This document shows, one piece after another, positions 7,344 through 15,403 of a stretch of DNA of 64,000 bases. Location of the stretch: the NCBI GenBank assembly GCA_023230855.1, contig JALNWQ010000020.1, positions 1 through 64,000 on the forward strand. The letters are read 5' to 3'. Within the stretch, counting starts at the first letter, position 1, and each line of letters begins with the position of its first letter. The position numbers and the translations under genes were made by a program. The notes below the pieces were generated by a model that was not told where the DNA came from, did not search any database, and worked only from the letters and a program-made list of their open reading frames with translations. Origin of the DNA: Solirubrobacteraceae bacterium. Its GTDB lineage: Bacteria; Actinomycetota; Thermoleophilia; Solirubrobacterales; Solirubrobacteraceae.

Positions 7344-7825
7344 CCGCCGACGTCGACGAGCGGATGGCGTGCACGCACGCCCAGCTCATCATCGAGGGCC
7401 GCGTCGCCGGGAAGGCCCGCCACCGGTCCGCGGTGATCGGTGGGCAGGTCCGCCAGTTCGACCCGAAGACGAACCGGGCCGCCGCGACGCGGATCGCGGA
7501 GGCGTGGCAGCACGCGAACCGGCCGTGGTTCGCCGACGCCCCCGTCGGGATGGAGATCGTGATCCACGAGCAGCGCCCCGCCGGGCACTGGACTGGGAAG
7601 GGCGAGCTGTCCGCCGCCGGACGCCGATCGCCAGTCCCAGCCCGCAAGCCGGACCTCGACAACGTCGCGAAGCAGATCTGCGACGCGCTGAACGGACGGC
7701 TGTGGCACGACGACGCCCAGGTCTACGACCTCCGGGCCCGCAAGGAATGGTGCGCGTCCCGCGACACGCCGGAGGTGGTCGTCGTGACCGCCTGGACCAT
7801 CGACGACCGCAGGATGTGGGTCTGA
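7340..7825 (+). CDS. rusA: RusA-family Holliday junction resolvase
   Basis: 161 residues from a GTG overlapping the previous stop. The RusA signature is clear: KPDLDNVAKQICDALNGRLW with the two catalytic Asp residues, followed by HDDAQVYDLRARKEW carrying the third Asp. Basic residues at the start (GRVAGKARHRS) fit junction binding. RusA enzymes cut four-way DNA junctions made during phage recombination and replication, which fits the annealing protein upstream. The length is slightly above the family's usual 120 residues because of an N-terminal extension. Confidence 0.88.
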   Translation: MTADVDERMACTHAQLIIEGRVAGKARHRSAVIGGQVRQFDPKTNRAAATRIAEAWQHANRPWFADAPVGMEIVIHEQRPAGHWTGKGELSAAGRRSPVPARKPDLDNVAKQICDALNGRLWHDDAQVYDLRARKEWCASRDTPEVVVVTAWTIDDRRMWV

Positions 7826-8019
7826 TGGCTGGCGCTCTGCGATGGGTCGAGATGCCCGCCCGCGCCGGACGGCGACGCTGCATCGGCGACAAGTGCCACC
7901 GTCCCGCGCACGTGCAGCCGTCGCTGCTCGGCCGCCCGCCGGCCGACGGTGACTGGTGGTGCCGCGCGTGCGCGAAGGCGCAGACCCGGATCTGGCGTGC
8001 GAACGGAGGCCGAGCCTGA
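7825..8019 (+). CDS. small cysteine-rich early prophage protein
   Basis: 64 residues from ATG overlapping the resolvase stop by one base. Cysteines in CIGDKCHRPAH and in WWCRACAKAQ form two knuckles that could bind a zinc ion; the rest is basic. Such small zinc proteins often sit between resolvase and replication genes in actinophages. It overlaps the start of the next gene by one base. Function unknown. Confidence 0.6.
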   Translation: MAGALRWVEMPARAGRRRCIGDKCHRPAHVQPSLLGRPPADGDWWCRACAKAQTRIWRANGGRA

Positions 8020-8876
8020 TGGCGTGGGCGAAGCTCGACGACCGGTTCCACGAGAACCGGAAGGTCCGTCGCGCATGGCGTCGGTGCCCGGCGTCGATCG
8101 GTCTGTACGCGATGGCGCTGACGTACTGCTCGGGGAACATGACCGACGGGCACGTCCCGGTCGAGTTCGTGGAGGACCAGTTCCGCCGCGACCGCGACCA
8201 GGAGCAGGCGGTCGGTGCGCTCGTCGATGCCAGGCTGTGGGTTGCGGTGGACGATGGGTGGCAGATCCCGGACTTCACGGAGTTCAACCCGTCTCGACGG
8301 GAAGCGGAGCGCACGAAGGCCGCACGGTCCGAGGCAGCGCGTACCGCTGCGCGCGCCCGATGGGATCGCATGCGCGAGCAGTCCGACGACGCATGCGATC
8401 CCGATGCGTCCACGCATGCGTCGTCGCATATGCGTCCGATGCGTTCGGATGCCCCCGACCCGACCCGAGCCCGACCCGTACCCGAACCCGTGTCTCCTGA
8501 CGGAGACACCGCAGCGCGCGACGCGCCGCTGGCGGCGGTGGCGGACTTGCCCGGCGACGTGCGGTCGATGCTGTCCGCGTCGGGGTTCGACGAGTCCGCG
8601 ATCCGGGAGGACGCGACCGCGATCAGGGTCGCACTCTCGGAGCTGCAACTCCCCGACGACGTCGACTGGTGGCGGTTCGGCCAGGAGATCGAGCGGGCCG
8701 CCCGCGGCGGCAAGCTGCGATCGAACCGCCCGTCGTCGGCGATCAAGTTCGTTGCCCGTGGCATGTCCGGGCCACCCCGTGCCGGCCAGGGCCCGGCACG
8801 GCAGCGGTCGGCGTTCGACCACTACGCCGACATGCATGCCGAAGTCGTTGCCGAGCAGGCAGGAGGAGCATCGTGA
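8019..8876 (+). CDS. phage replication initiator-like protein
   Basis: 285 residues from ATG. The N-terminal 110 residues (WAKLDDRFHENRKVRRAWRR, ASIGLYAMALTYCSG, QEQAVGALVDARLW) match the winged-helix start found in phage replisome organisers. A low-complexity linker (about residues 110-165) has a run of Arg/Pro/Asp residues and carries repeated ATGCG motifs in its DNA. The C-terminal part ends in a basic SNRPSSAIKFVARG segment. Initiators of this layout melt the phage origin and recruit helicase. Confidence 0.65.
   Translation: MAWAKLDDRFHENRKVRRAWRRCPASIGLYAMALTYCSGNMTDGHVPVEFVEDQFRRDRDQEQAVGALVDARLWVAVDDGWQIPDFTEFNPSRREAERTKAARSEAARTAARARWDRMREQSDDACDPDASTHASSHMRPMRSDAPDPTRARPVPEPVSPDGDTAARDAPLAAVADLPGDVRSMLSASGFDESAIREDATAIRVALSELQLPDDVDWWRFGQEIERAARGGKLRSNRPSSAIKFVARGMSGPPRAGQGPARQRSAFDHYADMHAEVVAEQAGGAS
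8365..8453. other. candidate phage replication origin inside the initiator gene
   Basis: Six ATGCG motifs occur in 74 bases, beginning at 8370, 8393, 8404, 8416, 8430 and 8439. Three of them belong to GCATGCG (starting at 8368, 8391 and 8414), and one forms the palindrome CGCATATGCG (8425-8434). They encode the linker of the initiator protein. Lambda-type phages carry iterons inside their initiator gene in the same way. Proximity and spacing are seen; an origin function is inferred. Confidence 0.35.
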
Positions 8877-9499
8877 CGCTGGACGAGTGGATCGAGATCG
8901 AGGGGCTCATCGCCGCGGCGTGGCCGCACGCCCGGCCGATGAGCCGCGGCCAGGTGGAGGCCCGGCACCGCATCGTCGAGGGCCACGACCAGGCCGTGAT
9001 CGCAGAGGCGGTCGAGTGGTTCGCGAAGCAGGGCGAGCGGTTCCCGCCGGGGCCGGGCGAGCTGCACCACCACATCGCGTCGAAGGCCCGCACGTCGGTA
9101 CCGGGCGCGGCGGAGACGCTGCGCCTGATCGGCCAGGCGATCGGCGCGTTCGGTGACGACCGTGAGGCCGACGGGCTGCGATGGCTCGCCGAGCGGTCGT
9201 CGCATGCTGCCCGGGCCGTCGTCGACTACGGGTGGCGCGAGCTCGGCCGTGAGCGCACCGCGGACCCCGACCACGGTGGTGCGGTGCGTGCCCGGGTGGA
9301 GCGCACGATCGCCGGGTCGATCGGGGCGATGGAGGACGAGCGCCGCGAGCAGCGGGCGCTGCCCCGGGTGCGGGACCGCATCGCCGCACTGGAGCGCCGC
9401 ACGGCCGCCGGCGGCGGGCTGCAGCAGATCGGGGAGCGCCTGGCGGACGTCGTGCCGATCCGGCGGCAGCTCGACCAGGGGCGGGGGGACGTCGCATGA
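8873..9499 (+). CDS. early prophage protein after the replication initiator
   Basis: 208 residues from a GTG with a strong AGGAGGAG ribosome-binding site just upstream, one of the few clear ones in the operon. The first 60 residues (LDEWIEIEGLIAAAWPHARP, then AVIAEAVEWFAKQGERFPPG) resemble the small proteins that follow replication initiators in actinophages and may load or recruit helicase. The rest is helical and Arg-rich. It overlaps the next gene by ATGA. Confidence 0.6.
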   Translation: MTLDEWIEIEGLIAAAWPHARPMSRGQVEARHRIVEGHDQAVIAEAVEWFAKQGERFPPGPGELHHHIASKARTSVPGAAETLRLIGQAIGAFGDDREADGLRWLAERSSHAARAVVDYGWRELGRERTADPDHGGAVRARVERTIAGSIGAMEDERREQRALPRVRDRIAALERRTAAGGGLQQIGERLADVVPIRRQLDQGRGDVA

Positions 9500-10398
9500 G
9501 CGTCGACTACCGGCAGCTCGCCATGCGCACGAACGCCACCCGCCCGCTGTCCGTGGTCGCGGAGGCGCTGGAGCTGTACGCCGGGGGGTGGCCCCCCGCC
9601 GAGATCGAGCGTCGACTCGGGGTGCCGCGCCTCACGATCCAGGGGTGGCGCGACCGGGCCGGGCTGCCACCGAACGGCTCCCACAACGCGCACCGCCAGA
9701 CCCCGGCCGCTGACCTTGCCGTGACGCGCCGCCTGTACGAGCAGGGACTGACGATGCAGCAGGTCGCCGACCGGTTGGGGATCACGCTCACCGCGGTGCA
9801 CAACCGGCTCCGCGTCGCGGGCGTCAAGGTCCGCACCGGCGGGGGCATCCCCGACGAGCAGCGGCCTAAGCCACCGGCCGGTCATGTCCTGCTGTCGGAG
9901 GCCGCCGAGCGCACCGGCTACAGCCGCTCGCGGCTGCGGGTCCTGTGCGACCGTGGCCAGGTGCCGGGCGCGTACCGGATCGACTGGGGACGTCGAGTTC
10001 GGCCGTGGGTGATCCCGACGGACGTGCTCGACACGCTCCGCGAGAACCGTCGGCCGCACCGCCGGAAGGAGCGCCCCGTCGCCCCGTCGCGGAGGACCGT
10101 GCGCGCCGACCACGAGTGGCTGCCCGTCGACCCGCTGAACGACTGGCTCCGCGCCCGCGGCCCGATCGAGGACACCGCAACCGAGGCGCACATCGACCCG
10201 CGCATCCTGCGGCGCATCATCAACGACCAGGACCTCGTCGGCCTCGGCCTCGCGGACCGCATCGTCACCGGCCTCGGATGCCACCTCGAAGACGTGTGGA
10301 CCGACCTCGACGCCGCGCTCGCCGACGGGGCGCGCATCATGGAGTCGCGGTCGAACGCGTCCCGCGCCCAACTCCAACGCATCCGCGAGGCAGCATGA
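9496..10398 (+). CDS. phage regulator with several helix-turn-helix segments
   Basis: 300 residues with four DNA-binding-like segments in order: residues 29-58 (GWPPAEIERRLGVPRLTIQGW), 80-112 (LTMQQVADRLGITLTAVHN), 135-180 (a MerR/excisionase-like LSEAAERTGYSRSRLRVL with wing), and 235-280 (HIDPRILRRIINDQDLVGLG). Multiple HTH segments fit a phage late-gene or replication regulator. A small terminase-like role is less likely from its place in the early operon. The stop overlaps the next start by ATGA. Confidence 0.65.
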   Translation: MSVDYRQLAMRTNATRPLSVVAEALELYAGGWPPAEIERRLGVPRLTIQGWRDRAGLPPNGSHNAHRQTPAADLAVTRRLYEQGLTMQQVADRLGITLTAVHNRLRVAGVKVRTGGGIPDEQRPKPPAGHVLLSEAAERTGYSRSRLRVLCDRGQVPGAYRIDWGRRVRPWVIPTDVLDTLRENRRPHRRKERPVAPSRRTVRADHEWLPVDPLNDWLRARGPIEDTATEAHIDPRILRRIINDQDLVGLGLADRIVTGLGCHLEDVWTDLDAALADGARIMESRSNASRAQLQRIREAA

Positions 10399-10574
10399 CG
10401 AGACGACCGCCCCTCCACCTCCAGTCCGCCGCCGAGGCGTTCGCGGCCGTGATGCGCGACCGCACCGGCCACCCGTGGACGCCCGTTGTCGTCGGCTACG
10501 ACACGCCCACCGCGGGCGGGACCGACCCGGCACGCGAGCCCGACCACGGGAGACGAGACGCATGGCCGTCGTGA
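10395..10574 (+). CDS. small early prophage protein
   Basis: 59 residues from an ATG overlapping the previous stop. It begins with a helix (LHLQSAAEAFAAVMRDRTG) and ends in a charged tail. The 3' end overlaps the start of the excisionase-like gene by 13 bases. No family recognised; kept because of its coupled start. Confidence 0.45.
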   Translation: MTRRPPLHLQSAAEAFAAVMRDRTGHPWTPVVVGYDTPTAGGTDPAREPDHGRRDAWPS

Positions 10575-10765
10575 CCGCAGTCGACCTGCCGCTGCTGACG
10601 GCCAACCAGGTGTCCGACCTCATCGGGGTGCCGGCGAAGACGGTGCTGCACCTGGCTCGTGAGGAGCGCCTGCCGTCGGTGAAGATCGGCCGCCGCGTCT
10701 TGTTCTCCCGTCAGGCGATCGAGCAAGCGATCGCCGCGGCGATGGAGCACGGGCGACCGGTGTGA
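10562..10765 (+). CDS. xis: excisionase-like MerR/HTH_17 DNA-binding protein
   Basis: 67 residues. The whole protein is an excisionase-type winged helix: LLTANQVSDLIGVPAKTVLH, EERLPSVKIGRRVLFSRQAIE and a short final helix. Such proteins bind near att sites and steer the integrase toward excision, or act as small regulators. It is the last rightward gene before the integrase operon, which runs toward it from the other side, and this supports the excisionase role. Confidence 0.7.
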   Translation: MAVVTAVDLPLLTANQVSDLIGVPAKTVLHLAREERLPSVKIGRRVLFSRQAIEQAIAAAMEHGRPV

Positions 10766-10772
10766 AATCCGG

Positions 10773-11291
10773 CTAGGTCTCGTCCGGCGGACCGTTCCCG
10801 CCGTGATGCTTCCAGATCGCCGTTCCAACGAGTACGGCCCCGCCCGTGAGCAGCGCGGCAACGCCGATGCCCGTCCGATCGAGAACGATGGCGAGTGCAG
10901 CGATCGCGAGCGTGACGAGACCGAGGGTGAACCCGAGCCATTGCCCGAGCCTCTCACCCGTGACCACTGCCTTACGCAGCTCGTTCTCGTGGGTGCGACG
11001 GTGCGCGGTCTCCTCAGTCCACTGCCGCACGATGAGTTCATCGAGTCCGGGAACGACTTCGCCGTACTCCCTCAGCTGGCTAGGGGGCGGCAACGGGCCT
11101 CGGTGGTGCTCGACAATCTCGCGGATGGCCTCGCGCTTGTCTTCGGTGAGCTCGCCGTCGACGACCTCGCCGTCCTGATCCACTACGTCATCGCCGAGAA
11201 TCCTTGCCAGCGCGTCGGCGAGCGCCGCTTTGCGGTCCGAGAGCGACGGTGATCCGCTCTCGGAATCCTCGTCAGGCGTCGCCGAATCCAC
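10773..11291 (-). CDS. DUF2335 family membrane protein
   Basis: 172 residues from a GTG. The family signature is visible near residues 66-85 (GPLPPPSQLREYGEVVPGLD), followed by a helix with the charged THENELR motif and two C-terminal membrane spans (FTLGLVTLAIAALAIVL and GVAALLTGGAVLVGTAIW). DUF2335 proteins are predicted membrane proteins of unknown function, common on mobile elements. It is the last gene of the leftward integrase operon and overlaps the end of the preceding gene by 20 bases. A superinfection or accessory role is possible but unproven. Confidence 0.75.
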   Translation of the reverse strand: MDSATPDEDSESGSPSLSDRKAALADALARILGDDVVDQDGEVVDGELTEDKREAIREIVEHHRGPLPPPSQLREYGEVVPGLDELIVRQWTEETAHRRTHENELRKAVVTGERLGQWLGFTLGLVTLAIAALAIVLDRTGIGVAALLTGGAVLVGTAIWKHHGGNGPPDET

Positions 11292-11466
11292 GGAAGGTCT
11301 TCCGAGCGTCTTTGGCCAGCTGGTCCATGTCCTTGCTGAGACTGCCCTTGGTCCGCTTGAACCGCTTCGAGGGCTGCCCCCCCGTCAGAACCGAGGACAC
11401 GCCGCGCGAGATGCTGGCGCGTCGTGCCGCCTGTACCTGCTTCCCGTGAGTGCTCTCATTCTGCAT
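11272..11466 (-). CDS. small basic protein between integrase and DUF2335 genes
   Basis: 64 residues from the ATG at 11466, which overlaps the 3' end of the integrase gene. It is Lys/Arg-rich (QVQAARRASISRGVSSVL and KRFKRTKGSLSKDMDQLAKD), so it may bind nucleic acid. The gene is followed directly by the DUF2335 gene and so belongs to the integrase operon. No family recognised. Confidence 0.5.
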   Translation of the reverse strand: MQNESTHGKQVQAARRASISRGVSSVLTGGQPSKRFKRTKGSLSKDMDQLAKDARKTFRGFGDA

Positions 11467-12859
11467 AGCCCGAAGATACCTCTTCTCCCTTATCGGGTGT
11501 GTGGCTCTGGACGGAAACGAATACCGACGACAGCTTCCGGGCCGCGTCGGCCTGTGGCACGTGGTGGACGTACCGCATCGTCGTCGTGATGTGCGCATGG
11601 CCCATCAGGGCCTGCACGTCGCTCACCGGGAACACCCGGACCGCGAGCGTGCCGAACGTGTGCCGCAGGTCGTGGAACACGATCGGTCGCGGCCCCGTTC
11701 GGAGGTGCCCGAGCTTCGCGCGCTGCAGTCCGTCGTAGAACGCGTCACGGACCCGGCCGCCGTCCTGCATCAGCCCGCCAAGGGTCGGGAACACCAGATC
11801 GTCCGGCGCGTCCGGGTGGCCCAGCTTCGACACGCGGTCGAGCGCGGTCACGGCCTGGTCGATCATCGGCACCCCGCGCGGCTTCTGGCTCTTCGGCGCC
11901 CGGAGCTCCGCATCCGCCGGTGCGGACGTCGGCGCGTTCCACGTCACGCGGATCGTCTCGTTGGAGAAGTCGACGTCCCGCCACCGCAGCGCGCGGAGCT
12001 CGCCGAGCCGCAGCCCGGTGTACGCGGCGACGCGGATGAACTCGGCCCACATCGCCCGCGCCCGACGCATCGCCGCCAGGGCGTGCTCGTCGATCTCGTC
12101 GTTGCGCATCCGCGGAAGCTCGTCGTCACGAACGGTCTGGACCGCACGGGCGACCGCCTCGACCTGCTCGGGCTCCAGCACGTTGAAGTCCGGCGACGGT
12201 GCGGGCGGCCCGACCCGCTCGACCTGCACGAGCGGGTCCTCGCCGATCCAGCCCTTCCGCAGCGCATGCCTGACCACGCCCTGCACGACGAGCATCCGGT
12301 TCGAGATCGACTTCCGCGACAGCCTGGTCGGTCCCGTGTCGCCCTTCGGCCGGCGGCGCGGCAGCTTCGGGTCGTCGCGGGCGAGCATGTCCGCCTGGAC
12401 CTGCTCGATCTTGCCGGCGTCGATCTGCGCGAGCGGCAGCCCGCGCGGCAGGCCGTCCCGCTCGAACGCGGCGAGGACCGACCGGTAGTTGCGCAGCGTC
12501 GTCGGTGCGACGCCGCGCACCGTCTCGGCCCGCTCGATCCACGAGTCCGAAGCGTCCCCCCACGTCCTGGCGCGGCCGCGACGTCGAACGGACGGCTTCT
12601 GTCGCTCCGCGTGCAGCAGCGCTTCGAGCGCGTCCTCGGCGTCGCGTGGCGTGAGGTAGGTGCCGTCGGGCTTCGATCCTGATGCGGCGCGCCAGTCGAT
12701 CGCCCCTCGGTCGGTGCGCTTCCCGGTGTCGCGGACCCAGGCCGGGCCTAGCGTCTTGCGGGTCTTCGTGCCGGTCGCCTGGATGTACGCGGCGACCCAG
12801 ACGCGGCCGTTCTTGCGCTCTTCGACGCGGACGTTCCCGGTGATCCGTGGGGCGGCCAT
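11456..12859 (-). CDS. int: phage integrase, tyrosine recombinase
   Basis: 467 residues when started at the ATG 12859 (MAAPRITGNVRVEERK); an earlier in-frame ATG at 12937 would add 26 residues that look like noncoding repeat. An arm-binding region is followed by a core-binding SAM-like domain (about 115-230) and the catalytic domain. Catalytic residues seen are Arg in YTGLRLGELRALRW, His and Arg in HDLRHTFGTLA, His in LMGHAHITTTMRYVHH and the final nucleophile Tyr. It sits about 110 bases from the tRNA 3' end, the usual integrase-attachment arrangement. Confidence 0.92.
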   Translation of the reverse strand: MAAPRITGNVRVEERKNGRVWVAAYIQATGTKTRKTLGPAWVRDTGKRTDRGAIDWRAASGSKPDGTYLTPRDAEDALEALLHAERQKPSVRRRGRARTWGDASDSWIERAETVRGVAPTTLRNYRSVLAAFERDGLPRGLPLAQIDAGKIEQVQADMLARDDPKLPRRRPKGDTGPTRLSRKSISNRMLVVQGVVRHALRKGWIGEDPLVQVERVGPPAPSPDFNVLEPEQVEAVARAVQTVRDDELPRMRNDEIDEHALAAMRRARAMWAEFIRVAAYTGLRLGELRALRWRDVDFSNETIRVTWNAPTSAPADAELRAPKSQKPRGVPMIDQAVTALDRVSKLGHPDAPDDLVFPTLGGLMQDGGRVRDAFYDGLQRAKLGHLRTGPRPIVFHDLRHTFGTLAVRVFPVSDVQALMGHAHITTTMRYVHHVPQADAARKLSSVFVSVQSHTPDKGEEVSSGYAE

Positions 12860-12890
12860 GCCCTGGATCTTCCCCGAGATCGCCCCAGCC

Positions 12891-12914
12891 GGGAACAAGA
12901 TTGGGAACAAGATT
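12891..12914. repeat. tandem 12-bp direct repeat beside the attachment site
   Basis: GGGAACAAGATT occurs twice in exact tandem at 12891-12902 and 12903-12914, between the integrase start and the tRNA 3' end. Short direct repeats here commonly serve as arm-type binding sites for tyrosine integrases. The repeat is seen; the binding role is inferred. Confidence 0.5.
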
Positions 12915-12941
12915 CGGAGAGTTTCCGTCCGCTTCAACGAG

Positions 12942-12965
12942 AAAGGCCCGCGTTTGCGGGCCTTT
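12942..12965 (-). terminator. terminator of the tRNA-fMet transcript
   Basis: A perfect 10-bp stem (AAAGGCCCGC pairing with GCGGGCCTTT) closes a four-base GTTT loop. On the minus strand it begins six bases after the tRNA 3' end and is followed by TTTC, so it probably ends the tRNA transcript. It is symmetrical and may also stop rightward transcription. Confidence 0.75.
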
Positions 12966-12971
12966 CCTGTA

Positions 12972-13045
<74 letters not shown>

Positions 13046-13062
13046 TCGTTGTGCGGCCAAGG

Positions 13063-13068
13063 ACTATA
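13063..13068 (-). promoter_or_regulatory. -10 element of the tRNA-fMet promoter
   Basis: The minus strand reads TATAGT about 18-23 bases upstream of the tRNA 5' end, a good -10 match in very GC-rich surroundings. No good -35 hexamer is seen at 16-18 bases spacing. Confidence 0.45.
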
Positions 13069-13139
13069 GCGCGCCGCGCTCGTGGCTGCGGTCCGCCCTC
13101 CTGGCGTCGCCGGTCGGCGAAAGGGGGCGGCCCGGCGAC

Positions 13140-13892
13140 CTACCGTCCCGCGGAGGGCGCGCGACCGAGGCCACCGCCGGCGACCATCTGCGCGACGCGG
13201 TCTCCGAGCTGCCGCGGCGTCCAGCGGTCCGGCTCGGCGAGGACGGCGCGGGCGGCGCTCTCGGCCAGGCCGGTCAGCAGGTGCCCGTCCAGCAGCGCCT
13301 GCTCCTCGGCGTCGGGCAGGTCGTGCTGCTCGCGCCACTGGCGGCTCAGCTCGGCGATCGCACGGATCTGGGTGTCGCGACCCCGCTGGACCCGCCGCGA
13401 GATCGCCGCGTCGGCTCCCCCGGACCCGAGGAACACGACCTGGAACGCCGACGGCGCGTCCTGCACCGCCTCGAGCAGGGCCGTGATCGCGTCCGAGATG
13501 ACGACCCCCAGGTCGCTGCTGCGCTCGATCGCATCGGGCAACGCCGACGCGATCGCGTCCAGGATCCGCTCCTCCTCGCGCTTGAGCAGCTCGCCGAACA
13601 GCGCGTCCTTGCCCTTGAAGCTGCTGTAGACCACCGGCTTGGACACGCCGGCGCGGCGGGCGATCGCCTCCATCGACGCGCCCTCGTACCCCTTCTCGAG
13701 GAACACCTCGAACGCCGCGTCGAGGATCATCGGCCGGCGCTTCTCGGGCCCCAGGTGCGGGGCCCGCGTCCGCGGCTTGCCGGTCGCGCGGGCCGCGGCC
13801 TTGCCGACCGCCCGCTCCGCGACCTTGCCCACGGACTTGCTCACCGCCTTGGCGGTGGAAGGCAACGACGAGGGACGGGAGGAAGACGACAT
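13140..13892 (-). CDS. TetR-family transcriptional regulator
   Basis: 250 residues from the ATG at 13892. A long Ala/Lys-rich N-terminal extension (about 45 residues) precedes a TetR DNA-binding domain: MILDAAFEVFLEKGYEGASM, EAIARRAGVSKPVVYSSFKG with the recognition helix, then KDALFGELLKREEERIL. The C-terminal ligand domain ends in MVAGGGLGRAPSAGR. The Lys/Ala-rich tail before the HTH is unusual and may add nonspecific DNA contact. The gene is divergent from the phosphatase gene, with three hairpin repeats between them. Ligand unknown. Confidence 0.85.
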   Translation of the reverse strand: MSSSSRPSSLPSTAKAVSKSVGKVAERAVGKAAARATGKPRTRAPHLGPEKRRPMILDAAFEVFLEKGYEGASMEAIARRAGVSKPVVYSSFKGKDALFGELLKREEERILDAIASALPDAIERSSDLGVVISDAITALLEAVQDAPSAFQVVFLGSGGADAAISRRVQRGRDTQIRAIAELSRQWREQHDLPDAEEQALLDGHLLTGLAESAARAVLAEPDRWTPRQLGDRVAQMVAGGGLGRAPSAGR

Positions 13893-14023
13893 CGAGGGAC
13901 GGGCGGGACGGTGGACGCCCGACGACAATCCTACCGGCGGTATGGAATCGTGGGTCCCGGGCGATCCACGATCCCCCCGGACGGCGGTCGCCGCGGGTGG
14001 CGGTCCGCCCAGGGCCCCGAGTG

Positions 14024-14210
14024 GTGGCGACGGTTCGAGACGCCATGGGTCCTCAACCGCCGCCACCCCACGCCGCCCCGCCGCGCCGGACCGGAGTGGC
14101 GACGGTTCCGGACGCCATGGGTCCTCAACCGCCGCCACCCCACGCCCCACCGCCGCGCCGGACCGGAGTGGCGACGGTTCCGGACGCCACGGGTCCTCAA
14201 CCGCCGCCAC
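14024..14210. repeat. 43-bp hairpin repeat family, triplet A (inverted)
   Basis: Three 43-bp units at 14024-14066, 14096-14138 and 14168-14210, exactly 72 bases apart. Each has 12-base arms, GTGGCGACGGTT and AACCGCCGCCAC, that pair with one mismatch, around a loop containing ATGGGTCCTC or ACGGGTCCTC. They lie in the 390-base gap between the divergent TetR and phosphatase genes, which holds no other gene. The same family recurs at 41608 and 45241 in the opposite orientation. Confidence 0.8.
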
Positions 14211-14281
14211 CCCTTGGCCGCGCCCCACTGTCGCTCTCCACCCCCGAACGTCCGCCTCCCGGCGCTACGCTTCTCCGCGCC

Positions 14282-15211
14282 ATGCGCCTGGCCGCCGTCG
14301 ACCTGGGGTCGAACTCCACCCGCCTGCTCATCGCGGACCTCGACGATGCCGGTCGGTTGACCGACGTCGAGCGTCGGTCGACGGTGACGCGGCTCGGTCA
14401 TGGGGTCGACCGGAACGGACGGCTCGATCCGGCAGCGGTCGACCGGGTGGCCGAGGAGCTCGTGATCGTCCGCGCGCTGCTCGACCGGCACGGGGTGGAA
14501 CGGGCCGTCGGGGTGATGACGAGCGCCGTCCGCGACGCCGAGGACGGTGGACGGTTCGAGGCGATGGTGCGCGACCGGTTCGCCATCGACGCGCGCACGA
14601 TCAGCGGGACCCGCGAGGCCGAGCTGACCTACCGTGGCGCCACCGCCGGTCGGGACGATCCCGCCGGCGCCCGGATCGCCGTCGTCGACATCGGTGGCGG
14701 CAGCACCGAGATCATCGTCGGCGACGACCGCGGGATCGCGTTCTCCACGTCGGTCCAGGCGGGGGTGGTGCGCCACGGCGAGCGGTTCCTCGCCCACGAT
14801 CCGCCGGAGTCCGACGAGCTCGTCGCGCTCGCCGGCGACGCGCGCGGCCGGTTCGCCGCGGCCGTGCCGCCAGAGCACCGCACCGGCGTCGACACCGTGA
14901 TCGCCGTCGCCGGCACCGCGACGACCTGCGCGACCATCGACCTGGAGATCTCGGCCTACGACCCCGACCGGGTCCACGGATACCGGTTGCCGCTCGCGCG
15001 GGTGGACGAGCTGCTCGCCTACCTGTCGAGCATGGACGTCGACGAGCGCGCGCGGGTGACGGGGCTCGACCCGTCCCGGGCGCCCACCATCGTCCCCGGG
15101 TGCGTGCTGCTCGCCGAGGTGGTGCGCCTGTTCGACGTCCGCGAGCTGGAGGCGTCCGACCACGACATCCTCCGCGGCATCATCGTCGCCACCGCCACCG
15201 GCGGGCTCTGA
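14282..15211 (+). CDS. ppx: Ppx/GppA family phosphatase (exopolyphosphatase)
   Basis: 309 residues from ATG, the usual length of the short, two-domain form. The actin-like ATPase-fold motifs are clear: DLGSNSTRLLIAD at residues 6-18 (phosphate 1), TSAVRDAEDG near 80, DIGGGSTEIIVG near 138 (phosphate 2) and AVAGTATTCATI near 210. These enzymes remove phosphate from polyphosphate or convert pppGpp to ppGpp, linking phosphate storage to the stringent response. It is transcribed alone and followed by two hairpin repeats. Confidence 0.9.
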   Translation: MRLAAVDLGSNSTRLLIADLDDAGRLTDVERRSTVTRLGHGVDRNGRLDPAAVDRVAEELVIVRALLDRHGVERAVGVMTSAVRDAEDGGRFEAMVRDRFAIDARTISGTREAELTYRGATAGRDDPAGARIAVVDIGGGSTEIIVGDDRGIAFSTSVQAGVVRHGERFLAHDPPESDELVALAGDARGRFAAAVPPEHRTGVDTVIAVAGTATTCATIDLEISAYDPDRVHGYRLPLARVDELLAYLSSMDVDERARVTGLDPSRAPTIVPGCVLLAEVVRLFDVRELEASDHDILRGIIVATATGGL

Positions 15212-15259
15212 CGGACCAGACCCGGCGCCGGTTCCCGGCCCGGCGATCGAGCGACCGAC

Positions 15260-15374
15260 GATGTGACGTTCCCCGCCGAACGTGGCGGGCTTCGCCACAC
15301 CGCACCCCGGCGACAGGTCGCGGCCGACCGACGATGTGACGTTCGCCGCCGAACGTGGCGGCCTTCGTCACATC
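15260..15374. repeat. two copies of a 42-bp palindromic repeat (family D)
   Basis: Units at 15260-15301 and 15333-15374, 73 bases apart. The second has perfect outer arms GATGTGACG and CGTCACATC and an inner palindrome ACGTTCG-CCGC-CGAACGT; the first is degenerate in its outer arm. They fill the gap between two convergent genes (phosphatase and ThDP enzyme), so they may serve as terminators for both. The sequence is unrelated to the 43-bp family. Confidence 0.7.
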
Positions 15375-15403
15375 GTGGCCCCGCCCCGCCCTCCCGCCCC
15401 CAC

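Noticed and set aside
11456..12937. Integrase starting at ATG 12937
   Set aside because: The additional residues (ILFPILFPAG) are encoded by the tandem 12-bp repeat beside the attachment site and are unlikely to be protein.
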